64,000 nucleotides of DNA from Chitinophaga sp. (GCF_019236475.1 NZ_JAFAIX010000006.1:175062-239061); one strand, 5' to 3'. Positions 9,911-18,618 are shown, counted from the first letter of the stretch. Notes: generated by a model from the letters alone, not told the origin. Numbers and translations are program-made.

Positions 9911-9999
9911 ATTCTCCCGTCTGTCGGCCCTGCCCATTGGGCAGGGCCGACTAAAAAATAAAAAACGGATTTGACGTCGCAGACGTCAAATCCGTTTTT
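9911..9999. repeat. Double-hairpin repeat element, copy A
   Basis: Hairpin 1 is a 13-bp perfect stem (9923-9935 with 9939-9951, loop ATT). After an A-rich spacer comes hairpin 2, an 18-bp perfect stem (9961-9978 with 9982-9999, loop GCA) whose inner core is TTTGACGTC-GCA-GACGTCAAA and whose ends are A5/T5. It lies between convergent susD and mutS and could terminate transcription in both directions. Related copies are at 22302, 37853 and 41111. Confidence 0.8.
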
Positions 10000-10026
10000 A
10001 CAAAATGCCTAGGGCATCCGCAGAAG

Positions 10027-12636
10027 CTATCCAATCATCCCTTTAATCTCACTCAGCTTCAGCAAAGCCTCCACTGGCGTCAATCTGTTGATATCCACAC
10101 TATCCAGACGCTCACGTATCTCCTTAAAAGTATCGCTATGGGCATCAAATATATTGAGCTGTAGCTTCTGCGAGGAAGTAGCAATGTTTTTTACATTTTG
10201 TTGCAGCGCACCATCGATATGTTTTTCTTCCAGTTGCGCAAGCACTTCATTGGCCCTGTTAATCAGCTCTGGCGGCATACCGGCCATCTTAGCCACATGA
10301 ATACCAAAGCTATGTCGACTACCACCTGGCGCCAGTTTGCGCAGGAAAATAATCTTATTGCCCGATTCCATATTGGTGATATGGTAGTTTTTCACGCGGC
10401 CCAGTTTTGCTTCCAACTCATTCAGTTCATGATAGTGGGTAGCGAAAAGGGTTTTAGGCCGATGCGTGCTCATGTCGTGCAGGTATTCCACAATGCTCCA
10501 AGCGATGGAGATACCATCGTAAGTACTAGTACCACGCCCGATTTCATCCAATATTACCAGACTTCTCGGGGTAATACTGTTCACAATACTGGCCGTTTCA
10601 TTCATCTCCACCATGAAGGTAGATTCGCCACCACTCAGGTTATCAGATGCGCCTACACGGGTAAAGATTTTATCTGTCAACCCAATTTCTGCGGCAGCAG
10701 CAGGTACAAAACTACCCATATGCGCCATCAGCGTGATGAGCGCCGTCTGACGCAACAGCGCTGATTTACCGCTCATGTTCGGCCCGGTCAATATGATAAT
10801 TTGTTGCGCCTCTTTATCCAACGTAATGTCATTGGCTACATAGGATTCTCCTGTTGGGAGCCCTCTTTCTATCACCGGATGACGCCCTTCGGTAATACGC
10901 AATTCATAACCATCCGTTATCTGCGGCCTGCGATATTTATACTGCACAGCATTATGCGCAAAGCAAAGGAGACAGTCCATACGACCAAACACTTGTGCAT
11001 CGGTCTGTATCGGCTCAATATATTTTTGCAGATCTGCCAGCAGCTCGTCAAACAACCTTGATTCCAGTACCAGGATTTTATCTTCTGCCCCTACAATCTT
11101 TTCTTCGTACTCCTTTAATTCCGGTGTGATATACCTTTCCGCATTGGCAAGGGTTTGTTTACGGATCCAGGTGTCAGGAACTTTGTTTTTATGGGTATTG
11201 GTTACTTCCAGGTAATAGCCAAAAACGTTGTTGAAGGCTATTTTCAGAGAAGGGATACCAGTAGCTTCTGATTCTTTCTGTTGGATCTGGAGGAGATAGT
11301 CTTTACCTTTTGTGGCAACGGCTCTCAAATCGTCCAGCTCTTTATTCACGCCATCTTTAATAACACCGCCTTTATTAACCAGCACCGGAGGATTTTCCAT
11401 CACTTCGTTGAAGATGCGGTCCATAATACCCGGACAACTATCCAATTTAGCATTCAGCCGTTCCAGGTAATCGTTGGTATTTTTTCCTAAGAGAGTTTTT
11501 ACAGCAGCCACCTGTTCCAGGGATTTGGCCAACTGCATCACTTCCCTAGGGTTGATTTTCTTCAGTGGTATTTTAGACACCAGTCGCTCTAGATCGCCTG
11601 TTTGCTTCAGATGTCCGCGTAAATCATTCGCCAAGGTAGCTTCCTTGATCAAATATTCCACGGTGTCCAGTCGCTCGTTGATGCGGTCTTTATGGCGGAG
11701 GGGAAATACTAACCAGCGTTTAAGGAGACGCGCGCCCATCGGAGTGACCGTGTTATCCAAGGTTTTGAGCAGGGTATGCCCATTTTCCACGCTGCTGTTG
11801 AGCAGTTCGAGGTTACGCACGGTAAAGCGGTCCATCCACAGAAAATCGTCCTGATCGATCCGCTGCATGCGGGTCAGATGCTGGAGATTAGGATGCTCCG
11901 TATCCTTGAGGTAATGGAGCGTAGCGCCGGCCGCGATAATGGCGGCATTCAGTCCTTCTACGCCAAAGCCTTTCAGGGAATGGGTCTGGAAATGTTTCAG
12001 CAGGATTTCTTCCGCATAAGTAGTGGTGAAAATCCATTCTTCCAGGGTATAGGTATAGAAACGGGTACCAAAGGTAGCCTTGAAATGCTTTTGCTGCTGG
12101 CGGGCAAATAATACTTCCGCAGGGCGGAAGCTTTGCAGGAGTTTATCCACATATTCAATGCTACCTTCGGCCACAAAGAATTCACCGGTGGAAATATCCA
12201 GGAAAGATACGCCCGTCACGTCTTCACCGAAATGTACCGCTGCCAGGAAGTTATTGCTGGAATTTTCCAGCAGTTTATCATTCACAGCCACACCTGGAGT
12301 AACCATTTCCGTTACACCACGTTTCACAATACCTTTCACCGTTTTGGGATCTTCCAGTTGGTCGCATACCGCCACCCGATAACCCGCTTTCACGAGTTTA
12401 TGGAGGTAAGTATCCAGTGCATGGTGGGGAAAGCCTGCTAGGTCAACATATGATGCAGAGCCATTTGCCCGCTTTGTCAGTACGATCCCCAACACTTTTG
12501 CGGCAATCACCGCGTCCTCATTGAATGTTTCATAAAAGTCGCCCACACGGAACAGTAGCACGGCATCGGGATATCTTTCCTTGATGGCTTTGTGCTGTAG
12601 CATGAGCGGGGTTTCTTCCGATTTGCTTTTTGCCAT
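10027..12636 (-). CDS. mutS: DNA mismatch repair protein MutS
   Basis: An 869-residue MutS ATPase that recognises mismatches and small loops in newly replicated DNA. The N-terminal mismatch-binding domain carries the Phe-x-Glu motif in GDFYETF (residues 32-38). The connector, lever and clamp domains follow. The C-terminal ABC-type ATPase has Walker A TGPNMSGKS (about residues 615-623), DEIGRGTSTYDG and the FATHYHEL switch. Length is normal for MutS1. The start at 12636 sits only 4 bases after a TATATTTG -7 element on the minus strand, so the mRNA may be nearly leaderless. It is divergent from the methyltransferase gene with 46 bases between starts. No mutL is in the window. Confidence 0.98.
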   Translation of the reverse strand: MAKSKSEETPLMLQHKAIKERYPDAVLLFRVGDFYETFNEDAVIAAKVLGIVLTKRANGSASYVDLAGFPHHALDTYLHKLVKAGYRVAVCDQLEDPKTVKGIVKRGVTEMVTPGVAVNDKLLENSSNNFLAAVHFGEDVTGVSFLDISTGEFFVAEGSIEYVDKLLQSFRPAEVLFARQQQKHFKATFGTRFYTYTLEEWIFTTTYAEEILLKHFQTHSLKGFGVEGLNAAIIAAGATLHYLKDTEHPNLQHLTRMQRIDQDDFLWMDRFTVRNLELLNSSVENGHTLLKTLDNTVTPMGARLLKRWLVFPLRHKDRINERLDTVEYLIKEATLANDLRGHLKQTGDLERLVSKIPLKKINPREVMQLAKSLEQVAAVKTLLGKNTNDYLERLNAKLDSCPGIMDRIFNEVMENPPVLVNKGGVIKDGVNKELDDLRAVATKGKDYLLQIQQKESEATGIPSLKIAFNNVFGYYLEVTNTHKNKVPDTWIRKQTLANAERYITPELKEYEEKIVGAEDKILVLESRLFDELLADLQKYIEPIQTDAQVFGRMDCLLCFAHNAVQYKYRRPQITDGYELRITEGRHPVIERGLPTGESYVANDITLDKEAQQIIILTGPNMSGKSALLRQTALITLMAHMGSFVPAAAAEIGLTDKIFTRVGASDNLSGGESTFMVEMNETASIVNSITPRSLVILDEIGRGTSTYDGISIAWSIVEYLHDMSTHRPKTLFATHYHELNELEAKLGRVKNYHITNMESGNKIIFLRKLAPGGSRHSFGIHVAKMAGMPPELINRANEVLAQLEEKHIDGALQQNVKNIATSSQKLQLNIFDAHSDTFKEIRERLDSVDINRLTPVEALLKLSEIKGMIG

Positions 12637-12640
12637 GGCG

Positions 12641-12648
12641 CAAATATA
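12641..12648 (-). promoter_or_regulatory. -7 element of mutS
   Basis: CAAATATA on the plus strand reads TATATTTG on the minus strand, matching TANNTTTG, and lies 4 bases before the mutS ATG. No TTG at the right spacing was seen. Transcription would start close to the initiation codon. Confidence 0.5.
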
Positions 12649-12668
12649 TAAAACTCAACCCATCCTGT

Positions 12669-12676
12669 TATCTTTG
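12669..12676 (+). promoter_or_regulatory. -7 element of the SpoU-type methyltransferase gene
   Basis: TATCTTTG matches TANNTTTG and ends 6 bases before the ATG at 12683, so the predicted transcript starts at or next to the start codon. This supports choosing 12683 over upstream in-frame codons that would overlap mutS. No good -33 TTG was seen. Confidence 0.5.
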
Positions 12677-12682
12677 CAGGCA

Positions 12683-13219
12683 ATGAGAAAACTTAGCATG
12701 GATGAATTAGGCCGTAAAACCGTTGAGGAGTTTAAGGCCGCGAATAAAACACCTATTGTCCTGGTGATGGACAATATCCGGAGCATGCACAATGTAGGCT
12801 CGGTTTTTCGTACAGCAGACGCTTTCCTGTTACAGGGTATTATCCTTTGCGGCTATACGCCGGTGCCTCCACACCGCGATATCCACAAAACGGCCCTGGG
12901 CGCCACTGAAACGGTAGAATGGCAGTATGCTACCACCACGATGGAAGCGGTGAAAGACCTCCAAGAGGCGGGCTACAAGGTAATGGCAGTAGAACAGGCG
13001 GTCAACAGCGTGCGCCTGGATCATTTCCAGCCAAGCAAAGAACAGCCACTAGCACTGGTTTTCGGTAATGAGGTGAGCGGAGTGGATGGAGATGTAATGA
13101 AAGTGGTGGATGGCTGCATTGAAATTCCACAACTAGGCATGAAACATTCTTTGAATATTTCAGTGACTACCGGTATTGTGGTTTGGGATATCTTTGTTAA
13201 ACTGCAAGCTAACCATTAA
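12683..13219 (+). CDS. SpoU/TrmH-family RNA 2'-O-ribose methyltransferase
   Basis: A 178-residue SPOUT-class methyltransferase that would transfer a methyl group from S-adenosylmethionine to a ribose in tRNA or rRNA. The three SpoU motifs are all present: motif 1 DNIRSMHNVGSVFRTAD with its catalytic Arg, motif 2 LALVFGNEVSGV, and motif 3 IPQLGMKHSLNISVTTGI forming the trefoil knot. There is no N-terminal substrate-binding extension, so it is a minimal-length enzyme and the target nucleotide cannot be named. The frame is open further upstream to 12581, but that would overlap mutS, and the -7 element supports 12683. A UbiA gene follows after 16 bases, probably in the same transcript. Confidence 0.9.
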   Translation: MRKLSMDELGRKTVEEFKAANKTPIVLVMDNIRSMHNVGSVFRTADAFLLQGIILCGYTPVPPHRDIHKTALGATETVEWQYATTTMEAVKDLQEAGYKVMAVEQAVNSVRLDHFQPSKEQPLALVFGNEVSGVDGDVMKVVDGCIEIPQLGMKHSLNISVTTGIVVWDIFVKLQANH

Positions 13220-13235
13220 ATAATATTGTTGACAT

Positions 13236-14102
13236 ATGTATACAACTATAAATAAGTATCTGTCGCTAGTAAAATTTGCCCATACCATCTTCGCGATGCC
13301 CTTTGCGTTGATTGGCTTTGTGATGGCCATCACGAGGGGAGGGGGCAGTTTCAGTTGGGCTACATTCGGGCTGGTATTACTCTGTATGGTATTTGCCCGT
13401 AGTGCCGCCATGGCATTCAACCGTTGGCTGGACGTGGATATTGATAAACTGAATCCTCGTACCGCCAAGCGCGAAATTCCTGCCGGCATTATCTCCAAAA
13501 AGAATGCAATGGCCTTTATCCTGGCCAATGTGATACTGTTTATCGTCACCACCTGGTTCATCAACCGTATTTGTTTTTTCTTATCTCCGGTGGCCTTGCT
13601 GGTAGTGCTGGGATATAGCTATACAAAGCGTTTTACCGCCCTTTGCCACCTGGTGCTGGGCGTGGGCCTTTCCCTGGCTCCAATCGGCGCTTATCTGGCA
13701 GTTACAGGCCAGTTTGCCGCATTGCCAGTAATGGTGTCCGTATTAGTTTTATGTTGGGTATCCGGTTTTGATATTATTTACTCCCTCCAAGATGAGGATT
13801 TCGATCGCTCCCAACGCCTGAACTCCATTCCTGCTTGGCTGGGTTTATCTGGCGCCCTGCGTTTCTCCGAAGTGCTGCACGTGATTGCGGCTGCATTGGT
13901 GATTACCATCGGTATCGTGGGCCATTTTCATTGGCTGTATTGGATTGGAGCAGCAGCATTCGTGAGTATGCTCGTGTCTCAACATATGCTGGTGAAACCT
14001 AATGATCTCAGCAGGATTAATATCATGTTTATGACCACGAATGGTATTGCCAGCGTGGTATTTGCTGTTTTTGCTATCGCAGACATGGTGTTCTTGGGAT
14101 AA
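13236..14102 (+). CDS. UbiA-family prenyltransferase (4-hydroxybenzoate polyprenyltransferase-like)
   Basis: A 288-residue integral membrane enzyme of the UbiA superfamily with about eight or nine hydrophobic helices. Both Asp-rich Mg-diphosphate motifs are visible: FNRWLDVDIDKLNPRT in the first half and YSLQDEDFDRSQ in the second. The DKLNPRTAKREIPAG context is typical of 4-hydroxybenzoate polyprenyltransferases (UbiA) and of MqnP in the futalosine menaquinone pathway. Because Bacteroidota make menaquinone rather than ubiquinone, an MqnP-like role is an inference worth keeping in mind. It follows the methyltransferase by 16 bases and precedes ruvX by 27 bases in a run of same-strand genes. 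Confidence 0.9.
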   Translation: MYTTINKYLSLVKFAHTIFAMPFALIGFVMAITRGGGSFSWATFGLVLLCMVFARSAAMAFNRWLDVDIDKLNPRTAKREIPAGIISKKNAMAFILANVILFIVTTWFINRICFFLSPVALLVVLGYSYTKRFTALCHLVLGVGLSLAPIGAYLAVTGQFAALPVMVSVLVLCWVSGFDIIYSLQDEDFDRSQRLNSIPAWLGLSGALRFSEVLHVIAAALVITIGIVGHFHWLYWIGAAAFVSMLVSQHMLVKPNDLSRINIMFMTTNGIASVVFAVFAIADMVFLG

Positions 14103-14129
14103 TATTTTTACATTAAAAAAATTGATGAT

Positions 14130-14549
14130 ATGCCACGTATTATGGCGATTGATTACGGGAAGAAGAGAACGGGGCTGGCGGTGACAGACCCCTTGCAACT
14201 GATTGCTAGTGGCCTTACCACGGTATCTACCCATGATCTGATTCCTTACCTGAAGAAATACTTTGCTGCCGAACCAGTGGAAACCATTGTGATCGGAGAG
14301 CCTAAAAACCTAGATGGTAGCGCCACAGACGCTACTGCGCTGGTAACAGAATGTATCCGCATCCTGAAAAAGAATTTCCCCGATATTCCCATCGTAAAGA
14401 TGGATGAGCGTTTTACTTCCAAAATGGCTTTCCAGAGCATGCTGGATAGCGGTTTAAAGAAGAAAGATCGCCAGAACAAAGCCCTGGTGGACGAGATCAG
14501 CGCCACCATTATCTTACAGGAGTACATGCAGCGGGGAAAAAATATTTAA
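14130..14549 (+). CDS. yqgF: Putative pre-16S rRNA nuclease / Holliday junction resolvase-like YqgF
   Basis: A 139-residue RNase H-fold nuclease of the YqgF/RuvX family, which in other bacteria processes the 5' end of 16S rRNA. The first catalytic Asp is in AIDYGKKRTGLAV (near residue 6), a Glu lies in VIGEPKNLDG, and the C-terminal Asp is in ALVDEISATIIL. MDERFTS matches the usual family motif. Length is standard. It is followed by def after 30 bases. Confidence 0.93.
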   Translation: MPRIMAIDYGKKRTGLAVTDPLQLIASGLTTVSTHDLIPYLKKYFAAEPVETIVIGEPKNLDGSATDATALVTECIRILKKNFPDIPIVKMDERFTSKMAFQSMLDSGLKKKDRQNKALVDEISATIILQEYMQRGKNI

Positions 14550-14579
14550 ATTTGTAATTTAAACCAAGTCATAAGAATC

Positions 14580-15158
14580 ATGATATTGCCAATAGTAGCA
14601 TACGGACATCCAGTACTGAGGAAGGTTGCGGAAGATATCACACCGGATTACCCGGAGTTAAAAGAACTGATCGCCAATATGTGGCAAACCATGTATGCCT
14701 CCAATGGTGTAGGTATCGCGGCGCCACAAATCAATAAAGCCATTCGCCTGTTTGTAGTGGACTCCAAACAAATCATTGACAACCTGGAGGAGGATGAGAA
14801 AGACGAGTACCCTGGCGATGAAGGGATCAAAGAAGTATTCATCAATGCTCATATCGTGGAAACTGGCGGTAAAGAATGGCCTTACAACGAAGGATGCCTG
14901 AGTATCCCTAAAGTAAGAGAAGATGTAGACCGTCCGCAAACCGTTACCCTGCGCTATGTGGACGAAAACTTCCAACCACACGAAAGAACCTTCACCGGTG
15001 TTACTGCTCGCGTTATCCAACACGAATATGATCATATCGACGGAGTATTGTTCATCGATCATCTTAAACCGCTGAAACGCAGGATGTTGAAAAGCAAACT
15101 CGACGATATTACCAAAGGAAAAGTGAGAGTGGATTACAAAATGTCTTTCCCGAAATAG
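14580..15158 (+). CDS. def: Peptide deformylase
   Basis: A 192-residue metal-dependent hydrolase that removes the formyl group from the N-terminal Met of new proteins. All three diagnostic motifs are present: GVGIAAPQI, EGCLSIP (Cys metal ligand) and QHEYDHIDG (two His ligands and the catalytic Glu). A short acidic insert between motifs 1 and 2 (NLEEDEKDEYPGDEG) is usual in Bacteroidota deformylases. It ends the run SpoU-UbiA-yqgF-def. Confidence 0.97.
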   Translation: MILPIVAYGHPVLRKVAEDITPDYPELKELIANMWQTMYASNGVGIAAPQINKAIRLFVVDSKQIIDNLEEDEKDEYPGDEGIKEVFINAHIVETGGKEWPYNEGCLSIPKVREDVDRPQTVTLRYVDENFQPHERTFTGVTARVIQHEYDHIDGVLFIDHLKPLKRRMLKSKLDDITKGKVRVDYKMSFPK

Positions 15159-15167
15159 GAAAATATT

Positions 15168-15196
15168 TTGTAATGTAAATAAAAGCAGTTATTTTG
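15168..15196 (+). promoter_or_regulatory. Candidate promoter of the ECF sigma/anti-sigma operon
   Basis: TTG (15168-15170), a 19-bp spacer, then TATTTTG (15190-15196), one T short of the full TANNTTTG box. Start of transcription would be near 15203, about 40 bases before the sigma gene. This is a plausible but imperfect match. Confidence 0.4.
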
Positions 15197-15242
15197 GACA
15201 TACATATCCAGACATCCATCAAAGATTAACATCCATATCCTC

Positions 15243-15797
15243 TTGGGCGCTACGTTTACATACACTGAAGCTGAACTGGTTCAGGGCCTGAAAGCCAGGG
15301 ACGAAAAAATATTCAGCTATTTGTACGATCATTATTCCCCTGCACTATATGGTGTGGCCCTTAAGGTCATTACTGATGAAACTACTGCCGGCGATGTCCT
15401 GCAGGAGGTATTTGTAAAGATCTGGCGAAGTATTGACAAATACGATGCCTCTAAGGGCCGTCTTTTTACCTGGATGCTGAATATAGCAAGAAATACCGCC
15501 ATCGATAGTTTGCGGTCCAAAGCATATAAACTGGAGCAGAAAATCACAGACGTTAATAACCATGCTTTGATGTATGAACCCCAAATGGCGGTACACCTCC
15601 AAGTAGATCACCTCGGCCTTAGCAAGGCAGTGGAATTGCTCCAAAAAGAACAGAGAATCATCATTGACCTGGCCTATTTCAAAGGCTGCACCCAGGAAGA
15701 AATAGCAAAAGTACTTGACATACCTTTAGGAACCGTGAAAACCAGGATGCGCAATGCCATTATGCAATTGCGTGGCCTTTTAAAACAACAATTGTAA
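15243..15797 (+). CDS. ECF RNA polymerase sigma factor
   Basis: A 184-residue sigma-70 family factor with region 2 (DVLQEVFVKIWRSIDKYD, plus ARNTAIDSLRSKAYK for -10 recognition) and region 4 (CTQEEIAKVLDIPLGTVKTR, the -35 helix-turn-helix). It has the SigK-like architecture expected with an RskA anti-sigma, which follows after 5 bases. The start codon is a TTG at 15243; the only in-frame ATG codons are well inside region 2, so no better start exists. The regulon is unknown; it probably responds to an envelope signal through its anti-sigma factor. Confidence 0.93.
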   Translation: MGATFTYTEAELVQGLKARDEKIFSYLYDHYSPALYGVALKVITDETTAGDVLQEVFVKIWRSIDKYDASKGRLFTWMLNIARNTAIDSLRSKAYKLEQKITDVNNHALMYEPQMAVHLQVDHLGLSKAVELLQKEQRIIIDLAYFKGCTQEEIAKVLDIPLGTVKTRMRNAIMQLRGLLKQQL

Positions 15798-15802
15798 ACC
15801 GC

Positions 15803-16693
15803 GTGGACATAAACCGTTACATATCCTCAGGAGTGTTGGAAAGCTATGTGTATGGTCTGCTTCCAGATGAAGAACATTCGGAAGTAGAAGCCATAGTTTT
15901 GCAATATCCGGAGGTTCGTCAAGTGGTCAATAATCTGCAACATCAATTGGAAGACTTCGTTACCAGTTATGCCGTAACCCCTCCTCCCTCTTTGAAAAAA
16001 CAGTTGCTGGATATGATCCATAACGAATCTACCCCGGAAGGCGAAGCCCTGCTCCCTGAAGAGCTGAGACTAAACCTCCCTCCAGTAATGGCACCCGCTC
16101 CCTCCACCCTGGCCACGATGCCCATCTCGAAAAAAAAAAATAAAGACCAAATCTGGAAAATGATGGCCGCTGCCATCCTCCTGATCCTCGCCATCAGCGT
16201 AGGTCTTAACCTCTTTTTCTTTAAAGATTCTTCTGACTATAAAGGAAAATACCAGCGCCTCATTGCGGCACAACAGAAAATTGATGCGGATAAATCACAA
16301 CAATCCAATCAAACCGCCAGTTTCCGTGAAAATGAATCCGATGAAACTTTGCTGCATGATCCCGCTGTGATCTGGGTGAAAACCTCCGGATATGGCCGCC
16401 ACGAAAGCGGCGCCGCCTCTCTCGGTTGGGATAAAAACTCCAGAGAAATCTATTTCATCAACTGGCAACTACCTACCCCTCCCGACAACAAACAATTTCA
16501 TATTTGGTCCGTAACAGACCATCAGTTACAAGACGCCGGAATGCCGGAAATCAGTAAATTCAATACCGGCAAACTCCAACATATGAAAAGAGTAATAGAA
16601 AATCCTAAAGGCTTTGTCATTACCCTAGAACCGAAAAGTGATGCGGCAAGCCCCAATGATGCGGAGATCTTTCAAACCGCAAAATTCAAGTAG
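15803..16693 (+). CDS. RskA-type membrane anti-sigma factor
   Basis: A 296-residue single-pass anti-sigma factor that would hold the upstream ECF sigma factor at the inner membrane. The N-terminal cytoplasmic part (1-110, INRYISSGVLESYVYGLL) is the sigma-binding domain without an obvious zinc motif. A transmembrane helix covers about 119-140. The periplasmic part (about 180-296) is the RskA domain with INWQLPTPPDNKQFHIWSV. The start is GTG at 15803, 5 bases after the sigma stop. A run of eleven A (16130-16140) lies just before the transmembrane segment; a one-base change there would truncate the protein. A second RskA-like gene follows at 16963. Confidence 0.88.
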   Translation: MDINRYISSGVLESYVYGLLPDEEHSEVEAIVLQYPEVRQVVNNLQHQLEDFVTSYAVTPPPSLKKQLLDMIHNESTPEGEALLPEELRLNLPPVMAPAPSTLATMPISKKKNKDQIWKMMAAAILLILAISVGLNLFFFKDSSDYKGKYQRLIAAQQKIDADKSQQSNQTASFRENESDETLLHDPAVIWVKTSGYGRHESGAASLGWDKNSREIYFINWQLPTPPDNKQFHIWSVTDHQLQDAGMPEISKFNTGKLQHMKRVIENPKGFVITLEPKSDAASPNDAEIFQTAKFK

Positions 16694-16962
16694 TGGATAC
16701 CGTTGAATGTTAGTGTACTACGTGTCTCCCTACTACTATCATATACCCCACATTTAGCCATTTATCAGATACTGTTTTTATTGATTGTACAGCCTTGCTG
16801 TTGTTTTGTGTGAATATTAGTATATCCGTCATGTATTAATGTTACTGCTGTCCCCATGTGCAAATGCATCCCCATCAGATTTGTCATGGCCCCAGTAACC
16901 ATTACTGGTATAGCTATCCTGTCGCTTTAAAACCAAATCTATAAACTAAAACAATTCCGTAA

Positions 16963-17559
16963 ATGGAGACACGCAATTTCACCCCAACCGATTCCCTGGC
17001 GAAGCCTATGGAAGAAACGAAAGGCACATCCTGGAAATCCATCGCCGCTATCGCTTTCCTGTTGCTGGTTGTCAGCCTAGTGTTAAACTATTTTTTCTTT
17101 AACCGCTGGAAAGAATTCCGCGAGTATAAAGATAAATACCAGGCACTGTTGGTATCCCAAAACTCCATCCAATCAGCCAACAAAGCCCGCATCGAACAAC
17201 TGGAACAATCACTGGATATCATGCAAGACCCTGCTGTGATGAAAGTGAAAATGCCAGGTACCAAACTCTCGCCTGACGCGGTAGCTACGGTATTCTGGAA
17301 TACCCAGAACAAACAGGTGTACCTGAAGGTTAACAACATCCCAGAACCTGCGGCCAACAAACAATACCAACTCTGGGCGATCGTAGACGGCAAACCAGTA
17401 GATATGGGCGTCTTCGAAATGGGCGATACCGCCAAACTCCTCCAGAAAATGAAGATTACAGACAAAGTACAAATGTTTGCCGTTACCCTCGAACAGAAAG
17501 GTGGCGCATTACAACCAACACTAGAACAAATGTATGTAGCCGGGAAAATCCCAGGCTGA
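16963..17559 (+). CDS. RskA-like membrane protein lacking the sigma-binding domain
   Basis: A 198-residue protein with a short cytoplasmic N-terminus (about 24 residues), one transmembrane helix (about 25-46, ending LNYFFF), a coiled-coil-like segment (50-90) and a C-terminal RskA-type periplasmic domain (VFWNTQNKQVYLKVNNIPEP, KQYQLWAIVDGKPVDMGVFE). It is clearly paralogous to the C-terminal half of the anti-sigma factor just upstream: the membrane-exit motif LNLFFF...YKGKYQRL there matches LNYFFF...YKDKYQAL here. The sigma-binding part is absent and the 269-base gap upstream shows no remnant of it. It may be a sensor partner or competitor of the upstream anti-sigma factor, an inference only. 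A terminator follows. Confidence 0.75.
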   Translation: METRNFTPTDSLAKPMEETKGTSWKSIAAIAFLLLVVSLVLNYFFFNRWKEFREYKDKYQALLVSQNSIQSANKARIEQLEQSLDIMQDPAVMKVKMPGTKLSPDAVATVFWNTQNKQVYLKVNNIPEPAANKQYQLWAIVDGKPVDMGVFEMGDTAKLLQKMKITDKVQMFAVTLEQKGGALQPTLEQMYVAGKIPG

Positions 17560-17594
17560 GATCAATAAATAAGATGATTTCCACATCATCCAAG

Positions 17595-17645
17595 AAAGCT
17601 GGTAGAGGCGCTTTTCCGCGCTTTTACCAGCTTTCATTTTGTTAC
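17595..17645 (+). terminator. Terminator after the RskA-like gene
   Basis: AAAGCTGGTA (17595-17604) pairs with TACCAGCTTT (17625-17634); the 20-base interior has further GC pairing. It is followed by CATTTTGTT, a moderate T tract. Confidence 0.7.
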
Positions 17646-17670
17646 TTCTTCTATTTCATTAACTTGCGGT

Positions 17671-18618
17671 ATGTCTATGCGTTTGAAAAGTATACTCGTC
17701 ACCGTTATAATATGCCTCTGCATAAATGGCCTCCAGGCCCAGGATACTGCCCACTATAAAGGAATGACCATCAACTTGGATGAATTCACCGTTGCCGCCA
17801 AGAAAATCGGATTCGATGTAAACAGCTTTATTAAGCGCGTGGAAGAGGATACTACTTTCTACAGAGCATTCAAAAATCTCCATATCGTTGGGTTTACCGG
17901 TGATAACGACATTCGCATCTATGATAAGAAAGGCCAAGTGGAAGCGTCCCTGAAAAGCACGACCACTCAGCAAATGAAAGGAAGATGCCGTACCATGCAA
18001 GTAACAGACGAAAAAGTAACCGGCGATTTCTACGACAGAAAAGGCAATTACAATTATTATACAGCAGAATTATATGCCAACCTGTTTTTTACCAAAGGAA
18101 CAGTTTGTGTAGATGAAAGCGGCAATGCGCCTGAACGTTCCAATGGCTCCCTGGCCAAACATAAAGCCCAGTTGAAACAACTGATCTTTAATCCTGGAAA
18201 ACCCGTGCGTGGCGTACCTATTGTAGGAGCTAAGGTGGCTATCTTCAATTCCGATGTGATGCGGTATTATGATTTCTCTATCCGCTCTGAAAATTATGTC
18301 AACGGTATTCCCTGCTATGTTTTCACCGCTAAAGCAAAACCCGATCTAGGTCGGATGGATAGGGGAGAGATTGTTATCGATGAGCTGATCACCTGGTTCA
18401 ATAAAGATAATTTCGAGATCGTAGGGAGAAAATATGCACTCTCTTATAAAACCTTCCTATTCGACTTCAATGTACAGATGAATGTACAAATGACTAAATT
18501 CAACGACCTCCTCATTCCTTCCCTGGTTACTTACGCCGGTACCTGGAATGTGGCCTTCAAAAAGAGAGAAACGGCGGCTTTTATCGCCCAATTCCAAAAT
18601 TTTACGAGTAGTAATTAG
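17671..18618 (+). CDS. Periplasmic protein of unknown function
   Basis: A 315-residue protein with a Sec signal peptide (1-23, ending LQAQ) and no lipobox or transmembrane helix afterwards. The mature part is beta-rich, with segments LHIVGFTGDNDIRIYDKKG, NYYTAELYANLFF, FSIRSENYVNGIPCYVFTAKAK and DLLIPSLVTYAGTWNVAF. The alternation of short strands and an interior using YVNGIPCYVFTA-like substrate language recalls outer-membrane-associated proteins of LolA-like fold, but no family can be named with confidence. It is tail-to-tail with the T9SS cargo gene, and the two stop codons overlap. No operon partner is evident. Confidence 0.8.
   Translation: MSMRLKSILVTVIICLCINGLQAQDTAHYKGMTINLDEFTVAAKKIGFDVNSFIKRVEEDTTFYRAFKNLHIVGFTGDNDIRIYDKKGQVEASLKSTTTQQMKGRCRTMQVTDEKVTGDFYDRKGNYNYYTAELYANLFFTKGTVCVDESGNAPERSNGSLAKHKAQLKQLIFNPGKPVRGVPIVGAKVAIFNSDVMRYYDFSIRSENYVNGIPCYVFTAKAKPDLGRMDRGEIVIDELITWFNKDNFEIVGRKYALSYKTFLFDFNVQMNVQMTKFNDLLIPSLVTYAGTWNVAFKKRETAAFIAQFQNFTSSN

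Noticed and set aside
9763..9954. A 63-codon open frame after the second susD
   Set aside because: It runs through the terminator and tandem GC-rich repeats, and its Pro/Ser-Lys pattern simply reflects the repeat units. No start context or family.
13160..13564. Antisense frame over the UbiA gene start
   Set aside because: No start context or family; UbiA motifs are clear on the other strand.
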